64,000 nt of DNA from an uncultured Oscillospiraceae bacterium (GCA_900548355.1 URKR01000010.1:9143-73142), one strand, 5' to 3'; positions 25,150 to 33,257 are shown, counted from the stretch's first letter. Translations and numbers: made by a program. The notes: a model not told the origin generated them from the sequence alone.

Positions 25150-25566
25150 CTAGAAGTCCAAATCTTCCATCGCCGCGGTAAAGTCATCGTCCGAATCGGC
25201 CTGGTTTGCCTCCCAGGTTTCGGTGTTCCAGATCTCGGCAAAAGTACGGTTGCCGGTGATCGTCACATCATGGTCAAGGTTGGCGTAAGCGCGCAGGGAC
25301 GCCGGGATCTGTATCCGGCCCTGCTTGTCCGGCGTAACCTCCACGGCGGAGGAGTAGAGCATCCGGCTGACCTGCCGGCCCTTGACCAATCCTTTTTCGG
25401 CAATGCGCTGTGCCACCTGCTCAAACTCCGCCATAGGGAAAGCGGCCAGACAGTGGTCCAGCCAGCGTGCGACGATGAAAGTCTCCCCCATGCCTTCACG
25501 GAACTTGGCGGGGAAGTTCAACCGTCCCTTGGCGTCGATGGCATAATCGAAACGTCCGACGAACAT
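25150..25566 (-). CDS. mraZ: MraZ, dcw-cluster transcription regulator
   Basis: 138-aa protein with the two SpoVT/AbrB-like halves of MraZ: YAIDAKGRLNFPAKFRE and TPDKQGRIQIPASLRAY, each holding the DNA-binding Arg of the (K/Q)GR(L/I)xxP motif. It is expected to form a ring and bind GTGG-type direct repeats upstream of its own gene. Four such repeats are visible at 25661-25695. First gene of the cluster; GGGGGAG precedes the ATG. It should repress the whole mraZ-to-ftsQ operon. Confidence 0.96.
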   Translation of the reverse strand: MFVGRFDYAIDAKGRLNFPAKFREGMGETFIVARWLDHCLAAFPMAEFEQVAQRIAEKGLVKGRQVSRMLYSSAVEVTPDKQGRIQIPASLRAYANLDHDVTITGNRTFAEIWNTETWEANQADSDDDFTAAMEDLDF

Positions 25567-25660
25567 GTTGAAAACTCCCCCTTTCTGGCGAAGCGCGCCG
25601 ATTTTTCACGTCCTGCCGACGGGGGGTGGTGGAAAACTCCGTTGAAAACGTGGAAAACTA

Positions 25661-25695
25661 CCCACTTCCCACCACCGTGAACCATTTTTACCCAC
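25661..25695 (-). promoter_or_regulatory. MraZ operator, four 10-bp-spaced repeats
   Basis: Reading the minus strand, GTGGG (25695-25691), ATGGT (25685-25681), GTGGT (25675-25671) and GTGGG (25665-25661) follow each other at exactly 10-bp steps. This matches the known MraZ target of short G-rich direct repeats one helix turn apart. They lie just downstream of the predicted transcription start of mraZ, which fits autorepression. Confidence 0.8.
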
Positions 25696-25698
25696 ATC

Positions 25699-25715
25699 GG
25701 TACTATCATAGTACC
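25699..25715. repeat. 17-bp perfect palindrome over the mraZ -10
   Basis: 8-bp arms (GGTACTAT and its complement) around one central base. It contains the -10 hexamer of the mraZ promoter. It could be an operator for a second, dimeric regulator or a by-product of the -10 sequence. Confidence 0.6.
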
Positions 25716-25736
25716 AAATTGCCGGGTAAAAAGCAA
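25708..25736 (-). promoter_or_regulatory. Promoter of the dcw cluster
   Basis: On the minus strand TTGCTT (25736-25731), 17-bp spacer, TACTAT (25713-25708). The start would fall near 25701, directly before the MraZ repeats. The -35 is shared with the T-tract of the upstream terminator. Confidence 0.75.
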
Positions 25737-25764
25737 GCCCACAGCGGAAAAAACCGCTGTGGGC
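25726..25764 (-). terminator. Terminator after the rsmD/coiled-coil operon
   Basis: Perfect 11-bp stem (25754-25764 with 25737-25747) with a 6-nt loop, followed on the minus strand by TTGCTTTTT. It separates the rsmD operon from the dcw cluster. Confidence 0.75.
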
Positions 25765-25860
25765 GAAGAATTTTCACAGGTGGTTCACAGGAGGGAAACC
25801 GTGGGGAAGCGAAGCCGGTCGCCTTGTGCCAAAGCCGGTACAAAGCAGGCGAAAACCGCC

Positions 25861-26337
25861 TTACTTCTTTTGTCCGCGCATCCCGCGGGAGGCCACGCTG
25901 CGCAGGTTCATCCGGGTATTTTTGATGTCCGATACGCTGCGGGCAAGCACTTCCTCTGAATTTTTGAGGATGGTCTCACAGTAGGTAGTGGCGCTGCGGC
26001 TGATTTCTTTGGCCTGCTGCTGGGCGGCTGTCAGAATTTCAACCGCGCGCTGCTGGGCGCGCTTGGTGATTTCCTGGTCCGAAACAAGGCCCCGGGCGCG
26101 TTCTTCGGCCTGTTTGATGATGTTCTCGCTTTCGGCACGGGCGCCTTTGATAATCTGTTCGCGGTCTGCCACGATCTTTTTGCTGTCCCGGATTTCATCG
26201 GGCAGATTGTTGCGGACTTCGTCAATGATGTCCCGCATACGGTCGACATCGACGATGCGCTTGGACGGCGAGAAAGGAACCGCAGTCCCCTCCTCCAGCG
26301 TTTCCTCCATCAGTTCGAGCAATTCCTCAACATTCAT
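25861..26337 (-). CDS. Coiled-coil protein of unknown function after rsmD
   Basis: 158-aa hydrophilic protein without signal or membrane segment. It begins with an acidic helix (MNVEELLELMEETLEEG). A long charged helix follows, about residues 45-130 (DREQIIKGARAESENIIKQA, QQRAVEILTAAQQQAKEISR), resembling the stalk helices of ATP-synthase b subunits. The C-terminus is basic (MNLRSVASRGMRGQKK). It overlaps rsmD by four bases, an arrangement I associate with clostridial genomes. I do not know its function; a DivIVA-like or membrane-scaffold role is only speculation. Confidence 0.75.
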   Translation of the reverse strand: MNVEELLELMEETLEEGTAVPFSPSKRIVDVDRMRDIIDEVRNNLPDEIRDSKKIVADREQIIKGARAESENIIKQAEERARGLVSDQEITKRAQQRAVEILTAAQQQAKEISRSATTYCETILKNSEEVLARSVSDIKNTRMNLRSVASRGMRGQKK

Positions 26338-26882
26338 GGCGTTTCCTCTCTCTCATAACGGCTGACCAAGATCTTGCCGTATTGGTATTGGCGAACAAGC
26401 CGCAGGCCGGCAGCTTCGGGCGGAAGGACGGCGTCGCGCTCGCTTTCACAAAGCACCACCCCGCCCGGCGCCATGCTGCGCGCCAGCAGAGGCAGCACCT
26501 GGGGCAGCAGGCCGCGGTCAAACGGCGGGTCAAGCAGCGCAAGGTCAAACGGCCCGCGCGCCGTGTGCAGATAGTTGAAGGCATCCCCGCAGGAAATGCG
26601 CGCGCGGTCCTGCACCCTGGCCGCCGCGCAGTTGGCTGTAACAATGCGAACCGCGTCGGGGCTGGCATCCAGAAAGGTGCATTGCGCCGCCCCGCAGGAC
26701 AGCGCTTCGATGCCAAGCTGGCCGCTGCCGGCAAACAGGTCCAGCACCCGCGCGCCGGGCACAAGGAACTGCACGCTGGAGAACATGGCCTCCTTGACGC
26801 GGTTGATGGTGGGGCGGGTGATTTCCTCCCCCGGGAGGGACTGCAGCTGTTTGCCGCGTGCCGAACCTGCTATGACGCGCAT
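26334..26882 (-). CDS. rsmD: RsmD, 16S rRNA m2G966 methyltransferase
   Basis: 182-aa SAM-dependent methyltransferase of 16S rRNA G966. It starts with MRVIAGSARGKQLQ, has the SAM motif VLDLFAGSGQLGIEALSCGA and the catalytic LLDPPFDRG of N2-guanine methyltransferases. RPTINRVKEAMFSSVQF is the RsmD family block. Its own consensus-like promoter lies 88 bp upstream. The downstream coiled-coil gene overlaps by four bases. Confidence 0.95.
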   Translation of the reverse strand: MRVIAGSARGKQLQSLPGEEITRPTINRVKEAMFSSVQFLVPGARVLDLFAGSGQLGIEALSCGAAQCTFLDASPDAVRIVTANCAAARVQDRARISCGDAFNYLHTARGPFDLALLDPPFDRGLLPQVLPLLARSMAPGGVVLCESERDAVLPPEAAGLRLVRQYQYGKILVSRYEREETP

Positions 26883-26969
26883 CGGGCACCTACCTTTCTG
26901 GCTGTGGCCTGGGCGGCCGAAAAGCCAAAGTGCCGGTTTTTCGGCAGCTGCCTCAGGATGAATACCCTT

Positions 26970-26998
26970 ATTATGGGGCCTGACGGCGCGGTTGTCAA
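26970..26998 (-). promoter_or_regulatory. Promoter of rsmD
   Basis: Minus strand TTGACA (26998-26993), 17-bp spacer, CATAAT (26975-26970): a near-consensus sigma-A promoter 88 bp ahead of rsmD. Confidence 0.8.
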
Positions 26999-27055
26999 GT
27001 GATCCGGCGGCAGGGCGGCTGCAAATTTGATCGAAGCACCGTGCAAGCAGCCGGA

Positions 27056-28900
27056 TCAGGCGCGCAGCGCGTTGTAAATTTTTTCCGCCTTGGCGTGACT
27101 GATACCCTTGACTTCCTCCAGATCCGAAATAGAGGCCGCCTTGACCGCCGCCACCGTTTTGAAATGGGCAAGCAGCGCGGCCGAAGTTTTCTCTCCCACG
27201 CCGGGCAGCGCGGTGAGGGTAGCCGCATAGGACTTTTTGCGCATGAGCCGCTTGCGGTAATCGTTGGCATAGCGGTGGGTTTCATCCTGAATCGCCGTCA
27301 CAAAGGTAAAGATATTGCGGTGGCGGTTAATCGCAATTTCACCGCCTTCGTCGTCCACAATGGCGCGGGTACGGTGGCGGTCATCCTTCACCATGCCAAA
27401 GGTCGGCACATGTTCCAGCGCGGTGCCGCGCAGCGCCTGCTTGACCGCGCTGACCTGGCCGCGGCCGCCATCAATCAGCAGCAGGTCCGGCAATGCGGCA
27501 AACTGGTTGGCCGGGCCATCCGGCTTGTCTCCGCGGCGGGCCGCCTCGTACTCAGCCGCGCGGCGGGCAAGCGTTTCCGCCAGCGAGGCGTAGTCGTCAG
27601 TACCGGCCACCTGCCGCATTTTGAACCGGCGGTAACCGCTGCGATAGGGCTTGCCGTCCTTGAAAACAACCATGCCGCAGACGCTGGACCCATCGCCCCA
27701 GTTGGAGATGTCGTAGCTTTCAATAAGCCGCGGCGGGCTTTTGAGCCCCAGGACCTGGGCCGCTTCCTCAAGCAGCTTTTCTTCCCGGGTATAGCGGCCG
27801 CTTTCTCGGCCAAGCCGCTCGACAGCGTTTGTATAGGCCATGGTGACAAGCTTGGCCATATCGCCGCGCTGCGGCACATAGAATTCAATCTTTGACCCGC
27901 GCGCCTCTTCCAGCGCCTGGCGCAGAGCCTCGTGGTCATCCGGCAGCGCGTCCACCGCAATCGTTTTGGGAATTTCCTCTCCATCCAGATAGTAACGGGG
28001 CAGAAATTCTTCCCGCACTGCGGTGATATCGGCGGTATCGTGAAAGACAAATTCCCGCTTGTCGGTCAGGCGCCCCTCCCGGTAGCGCAACACCGCGGCG
28101 CAGACCGCCCGGCTTGTTCCGGCCAGCGCGATGATGTCCATTTCTCCCCCGCCTTCCCGCACAACCTTCTGGCCGGCGGCCACCCGCTCAATCGCGGCGA
28201 TCTGGTCGCGCAGCAGCGCGGCGTTCTCAAAATCAAGCCGTTCCGAAGCGGCGAGCATCTTTTCACGCAGCTGGCGCAGGATATCTTTTTTGCCGGTGCG
28301 GATCATCTGCAAAGCGCCCTGCACCGCCTCGTTATAGGCTTCGCAGCTGATTTTTCCGGTGCAGACCGCCATACACTTGCCAATATGTGCATTCAGGCAG
28401 GGGCGGTCTTTGCCGAAATCACGCGGGAATTCACGGCTGCAGCGGGGCAGCAGGAAACAGTTCTGCGCTGTCTCCACCATTTCCCGCACGGCGAAGGAAG
28501 AGGTAAACGGGCCGATGTAATCGGCATTGTCGTCATCTTTCTGCAGGGCGGCCGAGATTCGGGGCCAGGGCCCGCGGGTAACCTTGACATAGCTGTACCC
28601 CTTATCATCCTTGAGCAGGATGTTGTATTTGGGGGTGTGGGCCTTAATCTGGCTGGCCTCCAACACAAGGGCCTCAAATTCGCTCTGGCAGACAATCACA
28701 TCAAAGCTGAAGGCATGGTTGATCATCTGGGTGACCTTGGCGTCATGGGGGACGCCCTCACGGAAATATTGGGACACCCGGGTACGCAGCCGTTTGGCTT
28801 TGCCGATATAGATAATCTCATCCGCCTTGTCCCGAATGATATAAACGCCGGGCAGCAGCGGCAGCATACAGGCCTTTTTGTACAGTTCTTGCTTGGTCAT
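27056..28900 (-). CDS. uvrC: UvrC excinuclease subunit
   Basis: 614-aa nuclease of UvrABC nucleotide excision repair. The N-terminal GIY-YIG domain has LPGVYIIRDKADEIIYIGKA (about 13-32). A Cys-containing segment (CFLLPRCSREFPRDF, CLNAHIGKCMAVC) and the UVR domain near residues 200-235 (LRQLREKMLAASERLDFENA) follow. The RNase-H-like endonuclease half has SYDISNWGDGSSVCGMVVF and LLIDGGRGQVSAVK. The C-terminal helix-hairpin-helix is LPGVGEKTSAALLAHF. The frame is open farther upstream but passes through the HPr terminator; ATG 28900 with AAAGGG is used. Confidence 0.96.
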   Translation of the reverse strand: MTKQELYKKACMLPLLPGVYIIRDKADEIIYIGKAKRLRTRVSQYFREGVPHDAKVTQMINHAFSFDVIVCQSEFEALVLEASQIKAHTPKYNILLKDDKGYSYVKVTRGPWPRISAALQKDDDNADYIGPFTSSFAVREMVETAQNCFLLPRCSREFPRDFGKDRPCLNAHIGKCMAVCTGKISCEAYNEAVQGALQMIRTGKKDILRQLREKMLAASERLDFENAALLRDQIAAIERVAAGQKVVREGGGEMDIIALAGTSRAVCAAVLRYREGRLTDKREFVFHDTADITAVREEFLPRYYLDGEEIPKTIAVDALPDDHEALRQALEEARGSKIEFYVPQRGDMAKLVTMAYTNAVERLGRESGRYTREEKLLEEAAQVLGLKSPPRLIESYDISNWGDGSSVCGMVVFKDGKPYRSGYRRFKMRQVAGTDDYASLAETLARRAAEYEAARRGDKPDGPANQFAALPDLLLIDGGRGQVSAVKQALRGTALEHVPTFGMVKDDRHRTRAIVDDEGGEIAINRHRNIFTFVTAIQDETHRYANDYRKRLMRKKSYAATLTALPGVGEKTSAALLAHFKTVAAVKAASISDLEEVKGISHAKAEKIYNALRA

Positions 28901-28917
28901 GCGTTGCCCTTTCGATA

Positions 28918-28951
28918 CACAAAGAAGGCCGGGTGGCGAACCACCCGGCCT
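28918..28951 (-). terminator. Terminator after ptsH
   Basis: Perfect 10-bp stem (28941-28950 with 28927-28936) with a TTCG tetraloop on the minus strand, followed by TTCTTT. It lies 15 bp after the HPr stop; uvrC begins just downstream and may depend on readthrough. Confidence 0.85.
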
Positions 28952-28964
28952 GGAAATCTTCTGC

Positions 28965-29228
28965 TTATTCCGAGAAACCGGAGTTGACCAGCTTGACCAG
29001 GCCATCCACAGCGGCCTGCTCATCGGTGCCGTCCGCAATAATGCGGATGGTGGTACCGCCCACAATGCCAAGGCTCAGAACGCCGAGCAAGCTCTTGGCG
29101 TTGACGCGGCGCTCTTCTTTTTCAACCCAGATGGAAGACTTATACTCGTTCGCCTTCTGGATGAAGAAGGTAGCCGGACGAGCGTGCAGACCGACCTGAT
29201 TCTCAACGGTAACTTCTTTCACGTACAT
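28965..29228 (-). CDS. ptsH: HPr, phosphocarrier of the PTS
   Basis: 87-aa HPr. His15 in VGLHARPATFF is the residue phosphorylated by enzyme I, and Ser46 in NAKSLLGVLSLGI is the regulatory site for HPr kinase in Firmicutes. Having His15 separates it from Crh. ptsI is not adjacent; the gene stands alone between its own promoter and terminator. A GGAG ribosome site precedes the ATG. Confidence 0.95.
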   Translation of the reverse strand: MYVKEVTVENQVGLHARPATFFIQKANEYKSSIWVEKEERRVNAKSLLGVLSLGIVGGTTIRIIADGTDEQAAVDGLVKLVNSGFSE

Positions 29229-29330
29229 AGCTATTCTCTCCTACTTTGTGAAAATACTATGCCCAAGCATCACTACCGCGGGCATGTGTCAGGCGGTTAT
29301 ATGCACAACATCGGCCGCCCGGTTGTTTCT

Positions 29331-29359
29331 ATTTTATCCCATTTGTTCGACTTTGTACA
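29331..29359 (-). promoter_or_regulatory. Promoter of ptsH
   Basis: Minus strand TGTACA (29359-29354), 17-bp spacer, TAAAAT (29336-29331), about 100 bp ahead of ptsH. No clear terminator for trmD is seen in the rest of this 260-bp gap. Confidence 0.6.
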
Positions 29360-29488
29360 GTGGAAAACTCGATTTTTGGCAGGATTCCGCAATTCCGACA
29401 AAGCGCAGCCGGCTTCTTTGTGCAACCTAACCAGTTTATTTTCAACATTCTTGTCTAGGAATACGAAAACTGTTACCTTTTTCTCTTC

Positions 29489-30727
29489 TCAGACGTCGCT
29501 TTTTGTCGGTGTATAGACAAATTTCACTTCTCTGCAATAACGGCTGGCACTGTCGGTTTCAGCCGGGTCATATACGGCAATCACCCCTGCCGGGCGGAAG
29601 CCCATGCGCAAATAAAGCGCGATCGCACGCTGATTGGTATCCAGAACCGACAGAAAAGGCTGCGGATGTTCCGCAAGCTTTTTGCGCGCAAAATCGAGCA
29701 TTTTGGCGCCAATCCCCCGCCCCTGCGCTTCGGGCGTCACATAAAGCCGGCCGATTTCACCGGTTTTGTGACAAACGCCGACAATAGCATCCGGCGCCCC
29801 GGCCGTGCTGTGCAGGTACAGCGCCCAGCCCGCCGCGCGGTCCTCCGCCAGCTTTGCCTGCATATAGTCTGGCGTGTGCTGCGCCAGATATTCCTGCGTA
29901 CAAACTTCTGCACAGAGCTGCTGCCAGCCGGCCGCATAAATTGCCGCAGCCGCGCGCCAGTCCTCCTCTTTACGGACCAAAACCGCCCGCTCGCTGCGTT
30001 TCCAGCGGCCCGGCGCCAGCGGATGGGCGCGGCACCACGTCTCATAGAGGTCCGGTCGGCGTCGCATGGTACGGGCATGGCTCTGTTTGGCGCGCCAGGC
30101 CGCAATCTTCTCATGGTCGCCCGTCAGCAGCACCGGGGGCACGGCGCGCCCTTCCCAGGTTTCGGGGCGGGTATACTGCGGGTATTCAAGCAGGCCGTCC
30201 CAGTGGCTTTCTTCCTGGAAGCCCTGGGCTTCCGCCAGCACGCCGGGCTGCAGGCGCAGCACGCTGTCAGCCACGACAAGGCTTGCCAGTTCGCCGCCGG
30301 TCAGCACATAATCGCCGATCGATATTTCCTCATCGGCAAACGCCTCAATCACCCGCTCATCGATGCCCTCGTAATGGCCGCAGACCAGCGTCAGGCTGTC
30401 GCAGGCCGCTAACCGCTTGGCCATTCCCTGGTTGTAGGGCTGGCCGCCGGCTGTCAGAAAAACGATATGCGGCCTGGCGCGCCCCTGTTCGGCGCACTGC
30501 GCCTGCACCGCGCGCAGGCAGTCCGCAATCGGCTGGGCGTACAGCACCATGCCGCAGCCGCCGCCATAGGGGTAGTCGTCGGTCTGGCGCTGTTTGTTCA
30601 GGGTGTAATCCCGGATCTGGTGGCAGTGGGCTTCAAACAGCCCCTTGGCCCGCGCGCGTCCCAGAATGCTCGTGCTGAGCACCTGGTCACAGAGTTCGGG
30701 AAACAGCGTGACAATATCTATGCGCAT
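29489..30727 (-). CDS. trmD: TrmD tRNA m1G37 methyltransferase fused to a GNAT domain
   Basis: 412-aa fusion. Residues 1-240 are complete TrmD, the SPOUT enzyme that makes m1G37 in tRNA: RIDIVTLFPEL, DDYPYGGGCGMVL, LVCGHYEGIDERVIE (trefoil-knot SAM site), SIGDYVLTGGE and the C-terminal RRRPDLYE. Residues 247-412 are a GNAT acetyltransferase with the acetyl-CoA loop EAQGRGIGAKMLDFA (333-347) and LDTNQRAIALYLRMGFRPAG. Ordinary TrmD ends near residue 240-250. The frame is open with no stop or start at the junction. It follows rimM by three bases. The GNAT substrate is unknown. Confidence 0.92.
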   Translation of the reverse strand: MRIDIVTLFPELCDQVLSTSILGRARAKGLFEAHCHQIRDYTLNKQRQTDDYPYGGGCGMVLYAQPIADCLRAVQAQCAEQGRARPHIVFLTAGGQPYNQGMAKRLAACDSLTLVCGHYEGIDERVIEAFADEEISIGDYVLTGGELASLVVADSVLRLQPGVLAEAQGFQEESHWDGLLEYPQYTRPETWEGRAVPPVLLTGDHEKIAAWRAKQSHARTMRRRPDLYETWCRAHPLAPGRWKRSERAVLVRKEEDWRAAAAIYAAGWQQLCAEVCTQEYLAQHTPDYMQAKLAEDRAAGWALYLHSTAGAPDAIVGVCHKTGEIGRLYVTPEAQGRGIGAKMLDFARKKLAEHPQPFLSVLDTNQRAIALYLRMGFRPAGVIAVYDPAETDSASRYCREVKFVYTPTKSDV

Positions 30728-30730
30728 GGG

Positions 30731-31261
30731 TTATTCCTCATCGCCGTTGACGGCTTCGGTAAACATGCCCGGGATCGGGCGGACATAAACAGCCCGGCCG
30801 TCGAGGTCAACGCGGTCAAGAAACTCCTCCACTGCCGGGAACAGATGCTCGATGCCGGCCGCATCGGTCACAGTATACACATCGTGGGCGGCCGGGTGCT
30901 CCACCGCAGTGATCGCGCCATACACAGCGCCGGTTTCGGCATCCAGAACCCTGCACCCCAGCAGGTCGTCAATGAAGTAGCGGCCCTCGGGCAGCCTGGC
31001 GTCCGCTTTGGCAAAATACCAGGTATGGCCGACCTGGGCGCGGGCGGCGTCCATATCTTCGATGCCGCCCAGACGAACCAGCAGCATATTACCCTGGGCG
31101 CGTACCCCAAGCAGCGGCGTTTCTCCGCTGCCTTCAGCCGTTTTGTACAGCCGCTTGAACTTGGACAAAAAAGCCGCGCCATCGCAAAGCGGCAGGGCTT
31201 TCATCTCACCGCGGACACCGTGGGTGGTGACGATTTTGCAGGCTGGCAGGTAGGTTTGCAT
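30731..31261 (-). CDS. rimM: RimM ribosome maturation factor
   Basis: 176-aa 16S processing factor that binds S19 in the 30S subunit. The N-terminal RimM barrel (KIVTTHGVRGEMKALPLCD) and the PRC-barrel C-terminal half (FIDDLLGCRVLDAETGAVYG, IEHLFPAVEEFLDRVDLDGR) are both present. ATG 31261 has AAGGAG at 8 bases; the longer frame is rejected. It is followed at once by trmD, the usual pair. Confidence 0.94.
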   Translation of the reverse strand: MQTYLPACKIVTTHGVRGEMKALPLCDGAAFLSKFKRLYKTAEGSGETPLLGVRAQGNMLLVRLGGIEDMDAARAQVGHTWYFAKADARLPEGRYFIDDLLGCRVLDAETGAVYGAITAVEHPAAHDVYTVTDAAGIEHLFPAVEEFLDRVDLDGRAVYVRPIPGMFTEAVNGDEE

Positions 31262-31290
31262 GGCGTTCTCCTTCTTATGCGGGATTGCAG

Positions 31291-31325
31291 GCAAAAAGAA
31301 AGCACCTTGCCGGCGGCAAAGTGCT
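31291..31325 (-). terminator. Terminator between khpA and rimM
   Basis: Minus-strand hairpin: 5-bp, one mismatch, 5-bp stem (31315-31325 with 31301-31311), loop 3 nt, followed by TTCTTTTTGC. It partly separates ylxM-ffh-rpsP-khpA from rimM-trmD. Confidence 0.65.
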
Positions 31326-31338
31326 GGGCTGGGCGGGA

Positions 31339-31572
31339 TCAGTCGATCTCAACCACAACTTTTTCGCCCTGGCGGACGGCGGCGGCGCGCATTACAACGC
31401 GAATCGCCTTGGCAATGCGGCCCTGTTTGCCGATGACGCGGCCCATATCGCCTTCAGCCACACTGAGGTGATAGACGATGGTGCCGTCCTCGCGGGCAGG
31501 GTCAACGGTCACCCGCACCGCGTCCTTGTCTTCCACAAGGCCGCGGGCGACGGCAATCAGCAGTTCCTGCAT
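31339..31572 (-). CDS. khpA: KhpA-type KH-domain RNA-binding protein
   Basis: 77-aa single KH domain with the GxxG loop in MGRVIGKQGRIAKAIR. Family members (KhpA, formerly YlqC) pair with KhpB/Jag and bind RNA in Firmicutes, affecting cell division and elongation. Position between rpsP and rimM is the standard one. GGGAGGA lies at good distance from the ATG. Confidence 0.93.
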   Translation of the reverse strand: MQELLIAVARGLVEDKDAVRVTVDPAREDGTIVYHLSVAEGDMGRVIGKQGRIAKAIRVVMRAAAVRQGEKVVVEID

Positions 31573-31601
31573 CTGAGGTTCCTCCCTTGGGTTATGACAA
31601 G

Positions 31602-31841
31602 TTACAGGATTTCAGCCTTCTTGAGCAGCACGCGGACCGTGTCGGTGGGCTGTGCGCCGTTGGCGAGCCACTGCTTCGCCTTTTCGGCGTCGATCTGAAC
31701 AAGGGAGGGCTCCTGCGTCGGGTCATAGGTGCCGATTTCTTCAATGAAACGGCCGTCGCGGGCAAAGCGGCTGTCAGCCACGACAACGCGGTAGAACGGG
31801 CTCTTCTTGGCGCCCAGACGGCGCAGACGAATCTTAACCAT
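31602..31841 (-). CDS. rpsP: 30S ribosomal protein S16
   Basis: 79-aa S16. It begins [20 protein letters not shown], the family signature, and continues with [17 protein letters not shown] 31841 follows GGAGG by 8 bases; five extra codons upstream are open but unlikely. It lies between ffh and khpA in the SRP operon. Confidence 0.97.
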   Translation of the reverse strand: MVKIRLRRLGAKKSPFYRVVVADSRFARDGRFIEEIGTYDPTQEPSLVQIDAEKAKQWLANGAQPTDTVRVLLKKAEIL

Positions 31842-31913
31842 GGTGTTTTCCTCCAAAACAAAATGTTTTCAAAAAATCTATATCCACCCCGCAAAAGGGA
31901 GAGATAACGGTTT

Positions 31914-33257
31914 TCAGCGCATGCCGCGCAGGTTGCCCAGATTGCCGAGGCTGCGCATAAAGCCCTTGGGGTTGCGCTTGGCCTTTTTCATCATCTTCTG
32001 CATCATCTCATATTGGCGCAGCAGCTTGTTGACAGCTTCAACGGTCTGGCCGCTGCCGGCCGCAATGCGGCGCTTGCGCTTGGGGTTGATGATGGAGGGC
32101 TTGGCCCGCTCTTCCGGCGTCATTGAATAGATAATCGCCTCAATATGGGGCAGGGCCTTTTCATCCAGGCTGTCGGGGTCAATCTGGTTGCCCCCCGGCA
32201 GCATATTGAGCAGCGCCGCCGCGCCGCCCATCTTTTTGATCTGGGCAAACTGGGCAAGCATATCGTTGAGGTCAAACTTGTTTTCCAGCAAACGGCGGGC
32301 GGTTTCTTCCGCCTGCTTGTCATCCTGAACGGCCTGGGCCTTCTCAATCAGGGAAAGCACATCCCCCATGCCGAGGATACGGCTGGCCATCCGGGCCGGA
32401 TAGAAAGGTTCCAGATCGCCAAGCTTTTCACCGGTGCCCTGGAAATAGATCGGCTTGCCGGTGACCGCCAGCACCGAAAGCGCGGCGCCGCCGCGGGTGT
32501 CGCCATCGGTTTTTGTGAGCACAACGCCGCTGATGCCAACCTTCTCGTTGAAGGTCTTTGCAACATTGACCGCTTCCTGGCCAGCCATTGCATCGACAAC
32601 GAGGAGCGTCTCATCCACCTCGACAGCCTCTTTGATGCGGACAAGCTCGCCCATCAGGGCTTCGTCAATCTGCAGCCGACCGGCCGTGTCCAGAATGACA
32701 ATGTCATGGCCGTGGTCCTTGGCGTACCCAATCGCCTTGGCGGCGATAATCTCAGGTTTTTCGGTCCCCAGTTCAAACACCGGCACACCGGCCTGCTCAC
32801 CCACGATCCGCAGCTGGTCAATGGCAGCCGGGCGGTAAATATCGCATGCGACAAGCAGCGGGCGCCGGCCCTGGCTTTTATAGAATTTGCCAAGCTTGGC
32901 CGCATGGGTGGTTTTGCCGTTGCCCTGCAGGCCGCACATCATCAGCACCGTCTGGCCCTTGTTTTTAATGCGCAGCGTCTGGGGTTCATCGCCCCCCATC
33001 AGGCGGGTGAGTTCCTCATTGACAATTTTAACAACCTGCTGGGCCGGGGTCAGGCTCTCCATCACTTCCTGGCCCATTGCACGCTCGGATACCTGGGCGC
33101 AGAAGTCCTTGGCAACCTTATAGTTGACATCCGCTTCCAGCAGCGCCATCCGCACCTCGCGCATGGCGGCCTTGATGTCAGCTTCGCTGAGCTTGCCTTT
33201 GCCGCGCAGTTTTTTGAAGACGCCGGACAGGCGCTCGCTCAAGGATTCAAATGCCAT
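31914..33257 (-). CDS. ffh: Ffh, signal recognition particle GTPase
   Basis: 447-aa SRP54 protein that targets nascent membrane proteins with 4.5S RNA. The N domain (1-90) is followed by the G domain with the P-loop GLQGNGKTTHAAKLG, DTAGRLQIDEALM and TKTDGDTRGGAALS. The M domain (about 300-430) is Met-rich with the RNA-binding RKRRIAAGSGQTVEAVN. The usual P-loop GxxGxGKTT shows Asn (GNGKTT), a common variant. It is 22 bp after ylxM. Confidence 0.97.
   Translation of the reverse strand: MAFESLSERLSGVFKKLRGKGKLSEADIKAAMREVRMALLEADVNYKVAKDFCAQVSERAMGQEVMESLTPAQQVVKIVNEELTRLMGGDEPQTLRIKNKGQTVLMMCGLQGNGKTTHAAKLGKFYKSQGRRPLLVACDIYRPAAIDQLRIVGEQAGVPVFELGTEKPEIIAAKAIGYAKDHGHDIVILDTAGRLQIDEALMGELVRIKEAVEVDETLLVVDAMAGQEAVNVAKTFNEKVGISGVVLTKTDGDTRGGAALSVLAVTGKPIYFQGTGEKLGDLEPFYPARMASRILGMGDVLSLIEKAQAVQDDKQAEETARRLLENKFDLNDMLAQFAQIKKMGGAAALLNMLPGGNQIDPDSLDEKALPHIEAIIYSMTPEERAKPSIINPKRKRRIAAGSGQTVEAVNKLLRQYEMMQKMMKKAKRNPKGFMRSLGNLGNLRGMR

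Noticed and set aside
27001-27058. Inverted GATCCGG/CCGGATC pair as the uvrC terminator
   Set aside because: Only 7-bp arms with a loop of more than 40 nt and no T-run.
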